64,000 bases of DNA from DATMER01 sp040349255 (GTDB lineage Bacteria; Acidobacteriota; Thermoanaerobaculia; Multivoradales; UBA5704), in contig JBEQUE010000144.1 in assembly GCA_040349255.1 (NCBI GenBank), positions 36,652 through 100,651 on the forward strand, written 5' to 3'. Both the position numbers and the translations under genes were made by a program. Positions 26,743 to 35,847 of this stretch are shown piece after piece. Positions within the stretch are counted from its first letter, which is position 1. Each line of letters starts with the position of its first letter. The notes under the pieces were generated by a model. The model saw only the letters and a list, made by a program, of their open reading frames with translations, did not search any database and was not told the DNA's origin.

Positions 26743-27969
26743 TCAAGGACAGGCCAGGTCCCCCAGCAACTCGCCCAGGACCGCCTCCTCTTCCACGGCG
26801 ACGCCGGCCTCGGCCATCGCCGGGGCCAGCTCGGGGTCCCAGGCCGCCTCGACCGGCCGGGTCCGCAGCTCGTAGCCCTCCTTCGGCGCCGCCCGATATT
26901 CGGCGGCGGTGAAGCGCCAGGGCTGAAAGGGGATCGCTTCCAGGATGCGATTCGCGATCCTCAGGCCGTCCCAGTCGAAGTCGCCGTGGTAGAGGATCCC
27001 GGATCGGCGGGCGAGCTTGCCGAGCAGAGTCAACACGGCATGGTTCGGATATCCGCCGGTGCAGACCAGCGGCGGACAGGCCGCCCCGAGACGATCCGCG
27101 GCGGCAGCCACGACGACCGGGTTCTCGCAGACGTAGACCCGGGGCGCCGACGGCAGGATGAAATCCCAGCCGACGAGCTGCCGCAGGGTCAGCCTCACCG
27201 GCTCTCCCGCTTCCGCGAAACGGCGGACGCCCTCCCCGATCAGGCCGCCTTCGAGCGGCGCGAGGCCCAGGGTCAGCACATCGCAGCTCAGGTCGTTCTC
27301 GACGACTCCGGCCCGGTTCCAGAGATCCCGGCGCTCGGCGGAGCTTCGCGGCGGCGGCCGGTCGGCCACCGCGGCCAGTCCGCGCAGCACGAGCGTGGCG
27401 ACCGGCCGGCCCGGGTCCAGGCCGTGACTCGTGCCGAGCACCTCGTTGGCCAGCACCGGCAGGCGGATGCCGTCCGGACGCCGGGACAGGAACAGGAGGA
27501 CGGCGAGCGCCTGCTCCAGGAGCAGATCCTCCCGGCCCGGCCCGAGCCGTCTCAGCAGCCCGGTGGTGCGGAGATCCGCGAGCCAGGCGCGGAGGGCGGG
27601 CCAGACCGCCAGGACGGGATGGGCTTCGGCCTTCTCCCAGAGCGCCGCCCATCGGACCCGCTCCTGCTCGCGCTCGCCCGGCAGGTCCCGCAGCGGGCCG
27701 TCGAGGATCTCCATCGCGGTCCGCAGGTCGATGCCGAAGCGGGATTCCCGGAGCGCGCGGTCCAGACGGTCGAGGGGGACGCGCAGCTCTCCCTCCGGCA
27801 GCGTAGGAAGGCCGAGAAGATCGGCCAGGGCGCGGCGCTCGTCCTCCTCCAGGCCCTCCAGCCGCACGGTCCCTCGCGCTCCGCCGAGGCGTTCCAGCCG
27901 GTCCCGGACCTCCGGCCAGAGCCGGCGGAGGCCGGGGCGGGAGAGGAAGAGGAGAGCCTCGTCGTTCAT
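26743..27969 (-). CDS. jetD: Wadjet JetD, Toprim-fold nuclease subunit
   Basis: This 408-residue protein is of the TIGR02679 type (DUF3323/DUF2399). The C-terminal Toprim-like core carries YHGDFDWDG (acidic residues 329-335), the metal site of the plasmid-cleaving subunit, preceded by a Glu-containing CENPVVV strand. The ATG at 27969 overlaps the jetC stop by 4 nt. In Wadjet, JetD cleaves circular DNA that the JetABC loop extruder has recognised. All key residues expected for the nuclease appear present. Confidence 0.85.
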   Translation of the reverse strand: MNDEALLFLSRPGLRRLWPEVRDRLERLGGARGTVRLEGLEEDERRALADLLGLPTLPEGELRVPLDRLDRALRESRFGIDLRTAMEILDGPLRDLPGEREQERVRWAALWEKAEAHPVLAVWPALRAWLADLRTTGLLRRLGPGREDLLLEQALAVLLFLSRRPDGIRLPVLANEVLGTSHGLDPGRPVATLVLRGLAAVADRPPPRSSAERRDLWNRAGVVENDLSCDVLTLGLAPLEGGLIGEGVRRFAEAGEPVRLTLRQLVGWDFILPSAPRVYVCENPVVVAAAADRLGAACPPLVCTGGYPNHAVLTLLGKLARRSGILYHGDFDWDGLRIANRILEAIPFQPWRFTAAEYRAAPKEGYELRTRPVEAAWDPELAPAMAEAGVAVEEEAVLGELLGDLACP

Positions 27970-30900
27970 TCTGTGGAATCCCTGCCGTGCCAGACCATGC
28001 GCACGGCGGCGACGCCTTCGAGCGCGGGGTCGCGGTAGAGCTGGTAGGTCGCGACCGCGGGCAGCTCCTCGTAGCAGCCCCACTCGTCGTGGCTGGTCAT
28101 CAGGAAGTCGAGATCGAGCGCGACGAGCAGGCCCATGCAGCGGCCCCGCATACCCTGGTCGATGCCGGCGAACGCCTCGTCGAGAAGGATGAGGCGCGGC
28201 GCGGTCGGTCGCGCCGAGCGGTAGTGGGCGGCCGCGGCGGCGAAGAGCGGCAGGTGGAGCGCGACCGCCTTCTCGCCGCCCGAGCTGGCGCCGTGGCCGC
28301 GGCGGGTCAGCTCGATCCAGTCTGTGCTCTCTCCAGTCCGGCGGAGGATGCGGAAGCGGTACCAGGAGCGGTAGTCGAGCGCCGCCATCAGGTGTTCGCG
28401 CCACGGCACGGCCTCCCACTGGTCGCGGGCCGCGGAGATACGCGCCTGGAAGAAGGCTTCGAGGCGCAGGCGCTCGGCGTCCTGGAGCAGGGCGAAGTCG
28501 CGGTTGAGCAGGCCGACGGCGTCCCTCACCTCCGGCGCCGACTCGGCGACCGGATCCCAGGCGAGCTTGAGCGCCATGCCGGAGGCGGTGCGGCAGCGCT
28601 CCAGCAGATCGTTCATCTCACCGACGAGCGAGCGCGCCTGCCGCAGCCGGTTGCGCAAGTGGTCGCCGACCTCGCCGAGCAGAAAGCGGCGGAGCAGCTC
28701 GCGCTCGTGGTCGGCCAGCAGGGCGCGGCGCACCTCGATGCTCTCGCGCAGGGCGTCGAGCAGGCCTTTCACGTCGTGGTCCCGGCCGTTGAAGGCGACG
28801 CGCACGAGGATCAGCTCCTCGTCCTGGTCGAGCCGCGGCTGGTAGTCGGCGCCGAGGTCCGCGGCGAGGATCTGGAAGCGCTCCCAGAGCCGCTTGGCCC
28901 GGCGGTCCGCCGCCTCCTGCGCGAGGTCCACCTCGCGGGTCTCGCGATCGATCTCCCGCGCCAGGTCCAGGGCGCGCGTGAGCGACCACGCCGGCTCCTC
29001 TGGCAGGACGGAGAGCACCAGCGGCAGCCAGCCGGCGTCGACGATCGTGCGCAGGCGGGCGACGGCGCGCGCCCGCTCCTCGTCCCGCCCGGCCAGCTCG
29101 GCGCGGCGCAATTCGAGGCGCTCCTGGAAGCGGGCGCGCTGCTCGGCCGCGGCCCGGGCCTCCTGCTCCAGGACGCGGCGCCGCGTCCTGAGGTCGTCCA
29201 GGCGGCGGGCCTCCTCCTGATGGAGACGCAGGATCTCGCGCACGTCGGCGCCGACGGTCGCCTCCAGCTCTTCGTGCTCGGCCCGCGCCGCTTCGGCGTC
29301 GGCGGCGATCTCCTGCGCCCGCAGCCGCAGCTCCTCCAGTCTTCCAACCGCCTCGTCGGCACGGCGGCCGGCCAGCTCGCAATGCTCCCGTGCCTGGACG
29401 GCTGCCGAAGCGGCCTGGACCAGCCTCTCGAAGGCGGTCTCGAACTGGCGGAGCCGCTCGCGGTGACCGTCCAGGTCGTTCAGATGGTTGGCGAGGCCCA
29501 GCTCGCGGGCCCGCGCCTGGAGCCGCCGCTCCAGATCCTCGCGGACGGCGCGGAGCGCGGCCAGCGCCGACTCGGCCACGGCCAGCTCGGACCTCCGTCG
29601 GGCCTCGTCTCCGGCCGCCGCTTCAGCCTGGTGCCAGGCGGCGAGGAGCGGCGCCGTGGACGGCAGCGAGCCGGTCTCCTGGCGGAGACGTTCGAGCCTC
29701 GCCTCCAGTTCTCCGACCTGAGCCGCGAGCGAGGCGAGACGTTCGGCGAGCGCGGCCAGGCGGGCGTCCAGCTCGGCGAGACGGCGCTGCCGGGCCGCCT
29801 CCCGCGCACCGGCTCCCACGTGCTCGGCCACGGGCTTGGACCCGGCTCCCTGGAGGATGCCGAGACGGAAGTGGCCATCGGCAGAGATGCTCTGGAGACC
29901 TTCGCCGAGATCGACGGAACGCAGCACGGCATCCAGAGCCTCGGATGCGACCCCATGGCCGGGGGCCGGAACCAGCACGTCGCGCAGGGTCGGACCGGCC
30001 TGGAGGGGGGCCGGCACGAGCCAGGTGTCGAGCGTGCCCGGCGAGAGCATGGCGCCGTCTGGCGCGATCCAGGCGTCGAGCAGCCCGGCCGCCTCCAGGG
30101 CCGCTTCCAGTCCGGCCTGTTCGACCTCCGCGAGACCCGGCGCGAAATCACAGAGCAGATAGAGCGGGGCTCCAGGCCGTCCGGCGCGCTCGGCAACGCG
30201 GGTTCGGGGCGGCTCGGGGCCCAGCTCGCGCGCCTCGGCCACCTGCAGGCGCTCCTCTTCGGTGGCCTGCCGCTCGGCATCGACGGTGGCGGCCTCCGAC
30301 TCCAGCTCGGCCTGGCGGCGGACCAGCGCGTCGCGGAACGGTGCCGCGGCAACCTCGACTCCGGAGGCCAGACGGTCGGGACCTCCCGCGGCGATCTCCT
30401 CGATCCTTTCCTGGAGATTCGCAAACGCCTCATCGTCCAGCCGCAGCTCGGCAAGGCCCTGGCTCCAGGAGAGGAGCGCCTCGTGCAGGTCTGCGCGCTG
30501 GCGGTCCAGACTGACGCGGGCCGCCCGGCTCCGTTCGGCGGCGGCGCGCACCTGGGCGTCCAGGTCGCGCAGGCCCTCCCGGGCCAGCTCCTCGCGCAGC
30601 CGGACCCGGTCGAGTTCGGCCGCGTCCTGGCGCAGCTCCGCGATTCCCTCCTCCCGGCGGCGCACGGCGGACCGGACGGTGGCCAGGGCGGCCGGCGGGC
30701 GGTCGAGCGCCTGCAGACCGGCGGCGTGGATGACTTCGAGGTCCGCCTCCCGGCCCGCGGCCTGGGCGGCGGCGGACCGGTCGTCGCGCTCGTCGTCGGC
30801 CTGGCGCGCGCCGGCCTCGGCCCGCTCCAGCTCCCGGCGGAGGCCTTCGGCGCGGCGGCTCTCCATCTCCGAATCGTCGCGGCTCCGGGCCGCCTGGCGC

Positions 30901-31994
30901 GCGAGGACGGCGGCGGTCTCGCGCTTGGCCCGCAGGGCCTCGGCCGAGCGCATGGCATCGCTCTGCTCCAAGGCACGGAGCCGGCCGCGCGCCGCCTCGG
31001 TCTCGACCTCCGTCTCCTGCTCGCGCCGGGCCAGCTCGGCGCAGAGGGCGTCCTGGCTCCGGTAGCCCTCCTCGGCCTCGCGCATCTCGGCCGCGGTCCT
31101 GTGGTAGCGGCTGTCCGCCTGCCGCACCTCGGCCGCGCGGCTCCGGGCCATGCCCCGGCCATAGTCGCGGTACAGGTCCAGGAACGAGGCCACGCCTGCC
31201 GCGGCGGACTCGACCCGCGCCAGCTCCTTCTGGTCGTTGTCCAGGCGCTCGAAAGACTCGGAGAGCTGGCCGATCAGGAACGGGTCGAGCGGCGGCAGGC
31301 TCTCCTTCAGGGTCTCGGAGAGCGTCGGCGGATCGAGCCGCTCGGACAGGTGCGGCCGGCGGAGCTGAAGCAGGAGATGCCGGAGCGTGGCGAAGCGGTC
31401 CTCCCCCAAGCCGAAGAGGTGGTGGTCGAGCTTCTCCCGGTACTCGCGGCCGGTGTCGAACACCCATCCCTGCTCCCCGATCTGCTGGCGGAGTTGGTCG
31501 CGGAGGAGCGGCGTGCGGTGCGAGAGCAGCGCGAGGCCCTCGCCGATCCGGAGCCGGGTCAGGAAGTACCAGGAGTCCACACGCCGGGTGCGCTGGCTGG
31601 CGCGCAGGCCGCAGCCGAGAGTCCAGTGCTCGTCGTCACCCTCCTCGGTCCGCCTCCCCAGCTCCAGCCAGACATAGCCGACCCGGCTGTCGTAGCGGCC
31701 GTCCTGAAGCAGGTTCCACTCCATGGTCCGTGACGTGCCGCCGAACGGGTCGAGGCGCTGCGGCGAGAGGTCGGCGTCGAGCAGGAACGGCAGGAGCAGC
31801 TCCAGCGCCTTCGACTTGCCAGCGCCGTTCTCGCCGCGCAGGATCAGGCGGCCGTCCTCGAACCGCAGCTCCTGCTCATCGTACTGCCAGAGATTGAAGA
31901 TGCCGGCGCGCTGGAGCTGGAAACGCTCGCGGCCCGGGCGCGGCAGGTCCCCGGCGGACCCGATCTCCGGGAACAGCTCGACGACCTCACTCAA
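27966..31994 (-). CDS. jetC: Wadjet JetC, SMC-like loop-extruding ATPase
   Basis: This 1342-residue protein is of the TIGR02680 type. Walker A GENGAGKS is at residues 54-61. Two very long coiled-coil regions rich in Arg/Glu/Ala flank a Gly/Leu-rich hinge-like segment near 500-650. The C-terminal head has the signature SSGGEKA (about 1237) and Walker B LILLDEAFAG (about 1268). It is the motor of the anti-plasmid complex, like MukB. It overlaps jetB by 8 nt and jetD by 4 nt. The protein looks full-length and intact. Confidence 0.9.
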   Translation of the reverse strand: MSEVVELFPEIGSAGDLPRPGRERFQLQRAGIFNLWQYDEQELRFEDGRLILRGENGAGKSKALELLLPFLLDADLSPQRLDPFGGTSRTMEWNLLQDGRYDSRVGYVWLELGRRTEEGDDEHWTLGCGLRASQRTRRVDSWYFLTRLRIGEGLALLSHRTPLLRDQLRQQIGEQGWVFDTGREYREKLDHHLFGLGEDRFATLRHLLLQLRRPHLSERLDPPTLSETLKESLPPLDPFLIGQLSESFERLDNDQKELARVESAAAGVASFLDLYRDYGRGMARSRAAEVRQADSRYHRTAAEMREAEEGYRSQDALCAELARREQETEVETEAARGRLRALEQSDAMRSAEALRAKRETAAVLARQAARSRDDSEMESRRAEGLRRELERAEAGARQADDERDDRSAAAQAAGREADLEVIHAAGLQALDRPPAALATVRSAVRRREEGIAELRQDAAELDRVRLREELAREGLRDLDAQVRAAAERSRAARVSLDRQRADLHEALLSWSQGLAELRLDDEAFANLQERIEEIAAGGPDRLASGVEVAAAPFRDALVRRQAELESEAATVDAERQATEEERLQVAEARELGPEPPRTRVAERAGRPGAPLYLLCDFAPGLAEVEQAGLEAALEAAGLLDAWIAPDGAMLSPGTLDTWLVPAPLQAGPTLRDVLVPAPGHGVASEALDAVLRSVDLGEGLQSISADGHFRLGILQGAGSKPVAEHVGAGAREAARQRRLAELDARLAALAERLASLAAQVGELEARLERLRQETGSLPSTAPLLAAWHQAEAAAGDEARRRSELAVAESALAALRAVREDLERRLQARARELGLANHLNDLDGHRERLRQFETAFERLVQAASAAVQAREHCELAGRRADEAVGRLEELRLRAQEIAADAEAARAEHEELEATVGADVREILRLHQEEARRLDDLRTRRRVLEQEARAAAEQRARFQERLELRRAELAGRDEERARAVARLRTIVDAGWLPLVLSVLPEEPAWSLTRALDLAREIDRETREVDLAQEAADRRAKRLWERFQILAADLGADYQPRLDQDEELILVRVAFNGRDHDVKGLLDALRESIEVRRALLADHERELLRRFLLGEVGDHLRNRLRQARSLVGEMNDLLERCRTASGMALKLAWDPVAESAPEVRDAVGLLNRDFALLQDAERLRLEAFFQARISAARDQWEAVPWREHLMAALDYRSWYRFRILRRTGESTDWIELTRRGHGASSGGEKAVALHLPLFAAAAAHYRSARPTAPRLILLDEAFAGIDQGMRGRCMGLLVALDLDFLMTSHDEWGCYEELPAVATYQLYRDPALEGVAAVRMVWHGRDSTE

Positions 31995-33111
31995 GCGGAG
32001 GCTCCTCCACCTTGTAGCGGGCGATCGCCGGCCGGAGGTGCATCGCGCCGTCCCGCCGGGCGATCAGCCCCATCAGCTCCAGGCGTTCCAGGGCCTCGGA
32101 GAGCAGCCGGCCGCGGTCCTCCCGGTACTCCTGGCTCCAGAGGTGGCCGTAGCGCTCCACGAGCGTGTCGAGGACGGCTGCCAGATCGGTCTCTCCGCAT
32201 ACCAGCCTCTCGGCGAGGAGAAGCGCAGCATGGGAAACAGTGCCGGTCCCGGGAAAGGTCAGGTCGGTGAGACGGCCGAGTGGATCGACTGCGGCGAGCC
32301 CCTCGCGCCGGATCTCGACGGCGAGGCCGGTCTTCGCCGTCACCTGGCCGATGAGGTAGTGGCGCTGCGAGGCCAGATAGGCCCGCTCGGTCTCCTCCAG
32401 CTCGTCCAGGTACAGGGCCGGCTCCTCGACCAGCCGCCGCATCAGGCGGTGCCGGGCCCGACGGTTGGCGCCGTCCTCGGTGTCCGGATACACCTCGGCT
32501 CCCAGCTCAGCAGACGAGACCGGTATCGCTGGTATTGCCGGGACGGGCACGGAAAGAAGCTGCGTCAGGCGCCGGCTGTGGATGTCGTAGAGGGCGTCGC
32601 CTCGGCCTTCGAGGAAAGCCGTGTCCTCGCCGTCGGCCAGGGTCAGGACGCCGAGCGACCCGAGCCAGCGGACGACGTCCACGAACGCCTGTCGCTCGGC
32701 GTAAACCTGGAGGTCGAGCCGCCGCACCCCGTCCTCGGACGCGGCGAGGAGGGCCACCTGCTCGGCCAGCTCGGAGAGGACGGTCTGGACCTCCAGCCGT
32801 TCCAGAGCGGCCAGCACCAGGCAGAGGATCGCGTACCGGCGCGGATCGAACGGAGAGTGGGCTTGGGTGCGCACCGGCCGCAGCCGGGCGCCGGGCGCGG
32901 GCCGCTTGTGGAGCCGGGCCAGCTCGGAGTCCACGACCAGTCGGTAGCCGAGCTGCTCGGAGAACCAGCGCTGGAGCTCCCGGGCATGCCTCCGGACCAG
33001 GGAGAACGTCTCGGGGTCCGGCCGCGAATCGGCGACGAAGGGATGGGCGAGCAGGAGGCGAACTGCCCGCCGCTGCTCCTCGGCCAGGATCGAGACGTCC
33101 TCGTCGCTCAT
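31987..33111 (-). CDS. jetB: Wadjet JetB, MukE-like subunit
   Basis: This 374-residue protein is of the TIGR02678/DUF2398 type, built from winged-helix domains: AILCLVLAALERLEVQTVLSEL in the middle and VLDTLVERYGHLWSQEYREDR near the end. It bridges the kleisin JetA and the SMC subunit JetC. Its start overlaps jetA by 4 nt and its end overlaps jetC by 8 nt, as expected for stoichiometric production. Confidence 0.85.
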   Translation of the reverse strand: MSDEDVSILAEEQRRAVRLLLAHPFVADSRPDPETFSLVRRHARELQRWFSEQLGYRLVVDSELARLHKRPAPGARLRPVRTQAHSPFDPRRYAILCLVLAALERLEVQTVLSELAEQVALLAASEDGVRRLDLQVYAERQAFVDVVRWLGSLGVLTLADGEDTAFLEGRGDALYDIHSRRLTQLLSVPVPAIPAIPVSSAELGAEVYPDTEDGANRRARHRLMRRLVEEPALYLDELEETERAYLASQRHYLIGQVTAKTGLAVEIRREGLAAVDPLGRLTDLTFPGTGTVSHAALLLAERLVCGETDLAAVLDTLVERYGHLWSQEYREDRGRLLSEALERLELMGLIARRDGAMHLRPAIARYKVEEPPLE

Positions 33112-34604
33112 GCCGACCGCCGGACCGGGAGCCCGTCCTCGACCGTCAACACCCAGGCCGGCAGCGTGAGGCGGCCGGCCGGAGACTCCACGGTCGCCGA
33201 TCCCGGCCCGGCTTCGAGACGGAGCCCCAGGCGGCCGTCGCGGCTGCGGGCCTCACGCCGGCCGTCGGGTCCCGGAGCGGCGGCGAGGAGGCGGTCGAGG
33301 AGCGCAAGGAGGAGGGAGAATTCGTCGCCCGAGAGCGGCGGCAGGCCGGCGAGCGCGACAGGTCCGCGGCCGGCGAAGCGGGCGAGCGCCGCGGCCTGCG
33401 CCTCCTGCTCGCGGCGGTAGCGCGCGGCGAGGAAGCCCTTCACCTCCGAGTGATCGGCCACCGGGCCCGTGCGGCCCAGGGCGGTGCCGCGGCCAGTCCG
33501 GCGCAGGGCAGGTGCGACGGGCACGGGCGGCGCCTCCCACCAGCTCGCACCCGGTTGGACGAGGTCCGGGTCCTCATGGAGCCCTCCGAGATGCCGGGCG
33601 CCGAAGAGGCCGAACGCCTGCTGGAACAGGCGGTGCGCCTCCTCCCCGGCGAGCCGGTCGAACCAGCCGGCAAGGCGCAGCAGGTCGGCGGTGCGGCTGA
33701 AGCGGCGGAAGCGCTTCTCGTGCAGCCGTTCGAGCACCAGGAGGATGCGGTTGATCGCGCCGCGCGCCGCAGCCCGCAGGTGCTCGACCGTGGCCGGCTC
33801 CCGGCCGTCGCCGACGAACCAGGCCGCGATGCCGCGCCACTTGCGGCGCAGTCCCTCGGACGGATCTTCGATACCGAGCGGCGAGGGCGCCGCGTCGGCC
33901 TGCGCCGCGAGGAGGACCAGGCGCTCCGCGTCGAGATCGATCCGCTGGACCTCGGCCGTGATCCGCGGCGCGGTCTCCGACAGCTCGCCGAGAAACTGCT
34001 CCAGGTACTCCAGCACCGCCTGCTTGTAGGCCAGGAAGGCCTCGGCGTGGACCTCGCCCTGGTCGATGGCCTCGTGGAGCCGGGCCAGGAATGTGCTCGC
34101 GTTCTCGGTCAGCGCCCGGAACTGCTCGGTGACGTTGAACAGGTGCTCGAAGATCCGCTCCGGCCGGGGAGCCGGCTGCTCCAGTTCCCGGCGGATCTCG
34201 CCCAGGTTGCGCAGGATCGTGCCGAGCATTACGCGCTGGAGCGAGCCGCTCCGTTCAAGCGCCGCCACCACCTCGCCGACCGCGCGCTCGGCGGCCTCGC
34301 CGGCCGGCGTGAGCTGATAGATCAGGTGCCGGCGGCGGAAGTCCGCCAGCGTGGCCACGCGGCCGGTGTCGTGGCTGCGCCGCAGGTTCCCCCACTGGAC
34401 GAGCTGGTCGAGCGCCCGCTCGACGTCCTGCGCCCCGAAACGCAGCTCGGCCGCGACCTCGTCCGGCCGGAACTGGATGCGGTAGAGCGCCTTGGCCTCC
34501 AGGAACAGCCGGAGGATCGACCGGTAGAGCGGCGCGAGCGACTCGACGGTGTACGCGAAGATCGCCAGGCGGCCGAATTCAGAAGATGTGGCTTCCGGGT
34601 TCAT
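33108..34604 (-). CDS. jetA: Wadjet JetA, kleisin-like subunit
   Basis: This 498-residue protein is of the TIGR02677/DUF2397 type. The N-terminal winged-helix region (YRIQFRPDEVAAELRFGAQDVERAL) is followed by long helices with TEQFRALTENASTFLARLHEAI, which fit the kleisin-like neck contact, and a C-terminal domain with variable linkers. It is the first gene of the four-gene operon. A TATCCT box lies at 34623-34628, with a GGAG before the ATG. The DUF2397/DUF2398/SMC/DUF2399 order corresponds, as I recall it, to Wadjet type III; the type number is less certain than the system identity. Confidence 0.85.
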   Translation of the reverse strand: MNPEATSSEFGRLAIFAYTVESLAPLYRSILRLFLEAKALYRIQFRPDEVAAELRFGAQDVERALDQLVQWGNLRRSHDTGRVATLADFRRRHLIYQLTPAGEAAERAVGEVVAALERSGSLQRVMLGTILRNLGEIRRELEQPAPRPERIFEHLFNVTEQFRALTENASTFLARLHEAIDQGEVHAEAFLAYKQAVLEYLEQFLGELSETAPRITAEVQRIDLDAERLVLLAAQADAAPSPLGIEDPSEGLRRKWRGIAAWFVGDGREPATVEHLRAAARGAINRILLVLERLHEKRFRRFSRTADLLRLAGWFDRLAGEEAHRLFQQAFGLFGARHLGGLHEDPDLVQPGASWWEAPPVPVAPALRRTGRGTALGRTGPVADHSEVKGFLAARYRREQEAQAAALARFAGRGPVALAGLPPLSGDEFSLLLALLDRLLAAAPGPDGRREARSRDGRLGLRLEAGPGSATVESPAGRLTLPAWVLTVEDGLPVRRSA

Positions 34605-34622
34605 CCGTAGCGCTCCGGCGGC

Positions 34623-34628
34623 AGGATA
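34623..34628 (-). promoter_or_regulatory. Candidate -10 box of the Wadjet operon
   Basis: TATCCT on the minus strand ends 18 nt before the jetA ATG, leaving a short leader with a GGAG motif. The same hexamer occurs before several other genes in this window. The -35 is not obvious. Confidence 0.4.
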
Positions 34629-34655
34629 TCACCGGACCGCGCTACGCGAAGCCCC

Positions 34656-35798
34656 CTATCGGAGCGACACCGTCACCGTGTAGTTGACCCGGATCGGCTT
34701 GCCACCGGACGTGGCCGGCTTGAACTTCCAGGTGCGGACGGTCTCCAGCGCCTTCTCGTCGAGGCCCATCGGCAGGCCCTCGACGACCTTCGCATCGACC
34801 ACGTTGCCCTGCTCGTCGATCACCGCCTCGATCGTGATCGTGCCCGAGATCCCGGCCTTGCGGGCCATCCCGGTCAGCTCGGTCTGGTCGCCCGAGACCT
34901 TCTCCGGGAACGTCATGCCGCCGAGGAAGCCGGGCTTTTTCGTCCGCTGCCCGGCCTGGCCCTCCAGGCGGTCCGCCTCGTCACGGACCGCCTGCGCGTC
35001 CGGGTCGTCGTCGGACATGCCCGACGCCTTGCGCCGCAGGAGGGTGCTCTTGATCGAGAGCGCGCCCGGATCGTCCGGCCGCAGCGCCAGCGCCTTGTCG
35101 ATGGACTGGAGCCCCAGCTCCACGAGGTCGTAGCGCTCCGTCGAGTCGAGCGTGTCCCAGGCCTGGTTCTGGGCGTTGACCGCGAAGAAGTAGGCGAGCT
35201 CGACGGTATCCGGGCCGTCGTAGGCCCGGATCTCGTCCCAGGCCTCGTCCATGTGGTGGTCCGCCATCAGGACGTAGGTCCGGGCGAGGCGCAGCTCCTG
35301 GTCCTGCGGCCGCTCGGCGGACCAGCGGTCCAGGAGCGCCAGGGCGTCCCCGTAGCGCTTCGCCTCCACCGTCTCGGCGAAGTCCGGGTGCTGCTGGAGA
35401 AACTCGCCGAACCGGGAGCCGAAGCTGAGCTCCATGCCGAGCTGGAAGTTGATCGTCAGGGTGTAGTAGACCGGAACCGCCTTGCCGCGGAACGTCGCAG
35501 GCTTGAACTTCCAGGTCTTGAGGGCGTCCACCGCCATGCGGTCGAGCCCCATGGGCAGGCCCTTGAGGACTCTCGTGTCCGTGACGTTGCCCTGCTCGTC
35601 GATCACCGCCTCGACGATCACGACGCCCGTGACCCGGGCCCGCCGGGCGAGCTCCGAGTACTGCGGCCCGTCGCCGGAGACCTTCTCCGGCCGGGTCACC
35701 TCGCCGCCGACCCGGTAGGGCGTGCCGGCCGGCATCTCCTGCGCCAAGACGACGGTGAGGGGGAGGAGGAGAACAAGGGTCGCCAGGATTCCGCGCAT
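34656..35798 (-). CDS. Periplasmic protein with two TonB C-terminal domains
   Basis: This is a protein of about 380 residues with a signal peptide (GILATLVLLLPLTVVLAQ). It has two TonB-C-type domains at about 30-135 and 290-380, both containing VEAVIDEQGNV, GLPMGLD and TWKFKPAT, separated by a helical TPR-like region (about 145-275). This is the energy-transducer TonB family, but it has neither the N-terminal anchor with Pro-rich spacer nor ExbBD neighbours, so it may be a periplasmic adaptor rather than a motor. ATG 35798 follows AAGAGGA; 35834 is an alternative. It is divergent from the ELWxxDGT gene with only about 50 nt between starts. Confidence 0.75.
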   Translation of the reverse strand: MRGILATLVLLLPLTVVLAQEMPAGTPYRVGGEVTRPEKVSGDGPQYSELARRARVTGVVIVEAVIDEQGNVTDTRVLKGLPMGLDRMAVDALKTWKFKPATFRGKAVPVYYTLTINFQLGMELSFGSRFGEFLQQHPDFAETVEAKRYGDALALLDRWSAERPQDQELRLARTYVLMADHHMDEAWDEIRAYDGPDTVELAYFFAVNAQNQAWDTLDSTERYDLVELGLQSIDKALALRPDDPGALSIKSTLLRRKASGMSDDDPDAQAVRDEADRLEGQAGQRTKKPGFLGGMTFPEKVSGDQTELTGMARKAGISGTITIEAVIDEQGNVVDAKVVEGLPMGLDEKALETVRTWKFKPATSGGKPIRVNYTVTVSLR

Positions 35799-35847
35799 GA
35801 TCGGGTTCCTCTTGGACGCTGTCGTGCCCTTCATCGTATCCTCAAGC

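Noticed and set aside
25655..27652. 665-residue minus-strand reading frame
   Set aside because: It crosses the repeat array and the intact genes at 26089-26712 and 26743-27969 in another frame. The product is low-complexity and is explained by high GC.
27987..31733. 1248-residue frame antisense to jetC
   Set aside because: jetC on the minus strand has Walker motifs and operon overlaps. The antisense product shows no motif and is another GC-driven shadow.
26743..34604. MukBEF chromosome condensin
   Set aside because: The fourth Toprim gene and the DUF2397/DUF2398-type subunits fit Wadjet rather than MukBEF.
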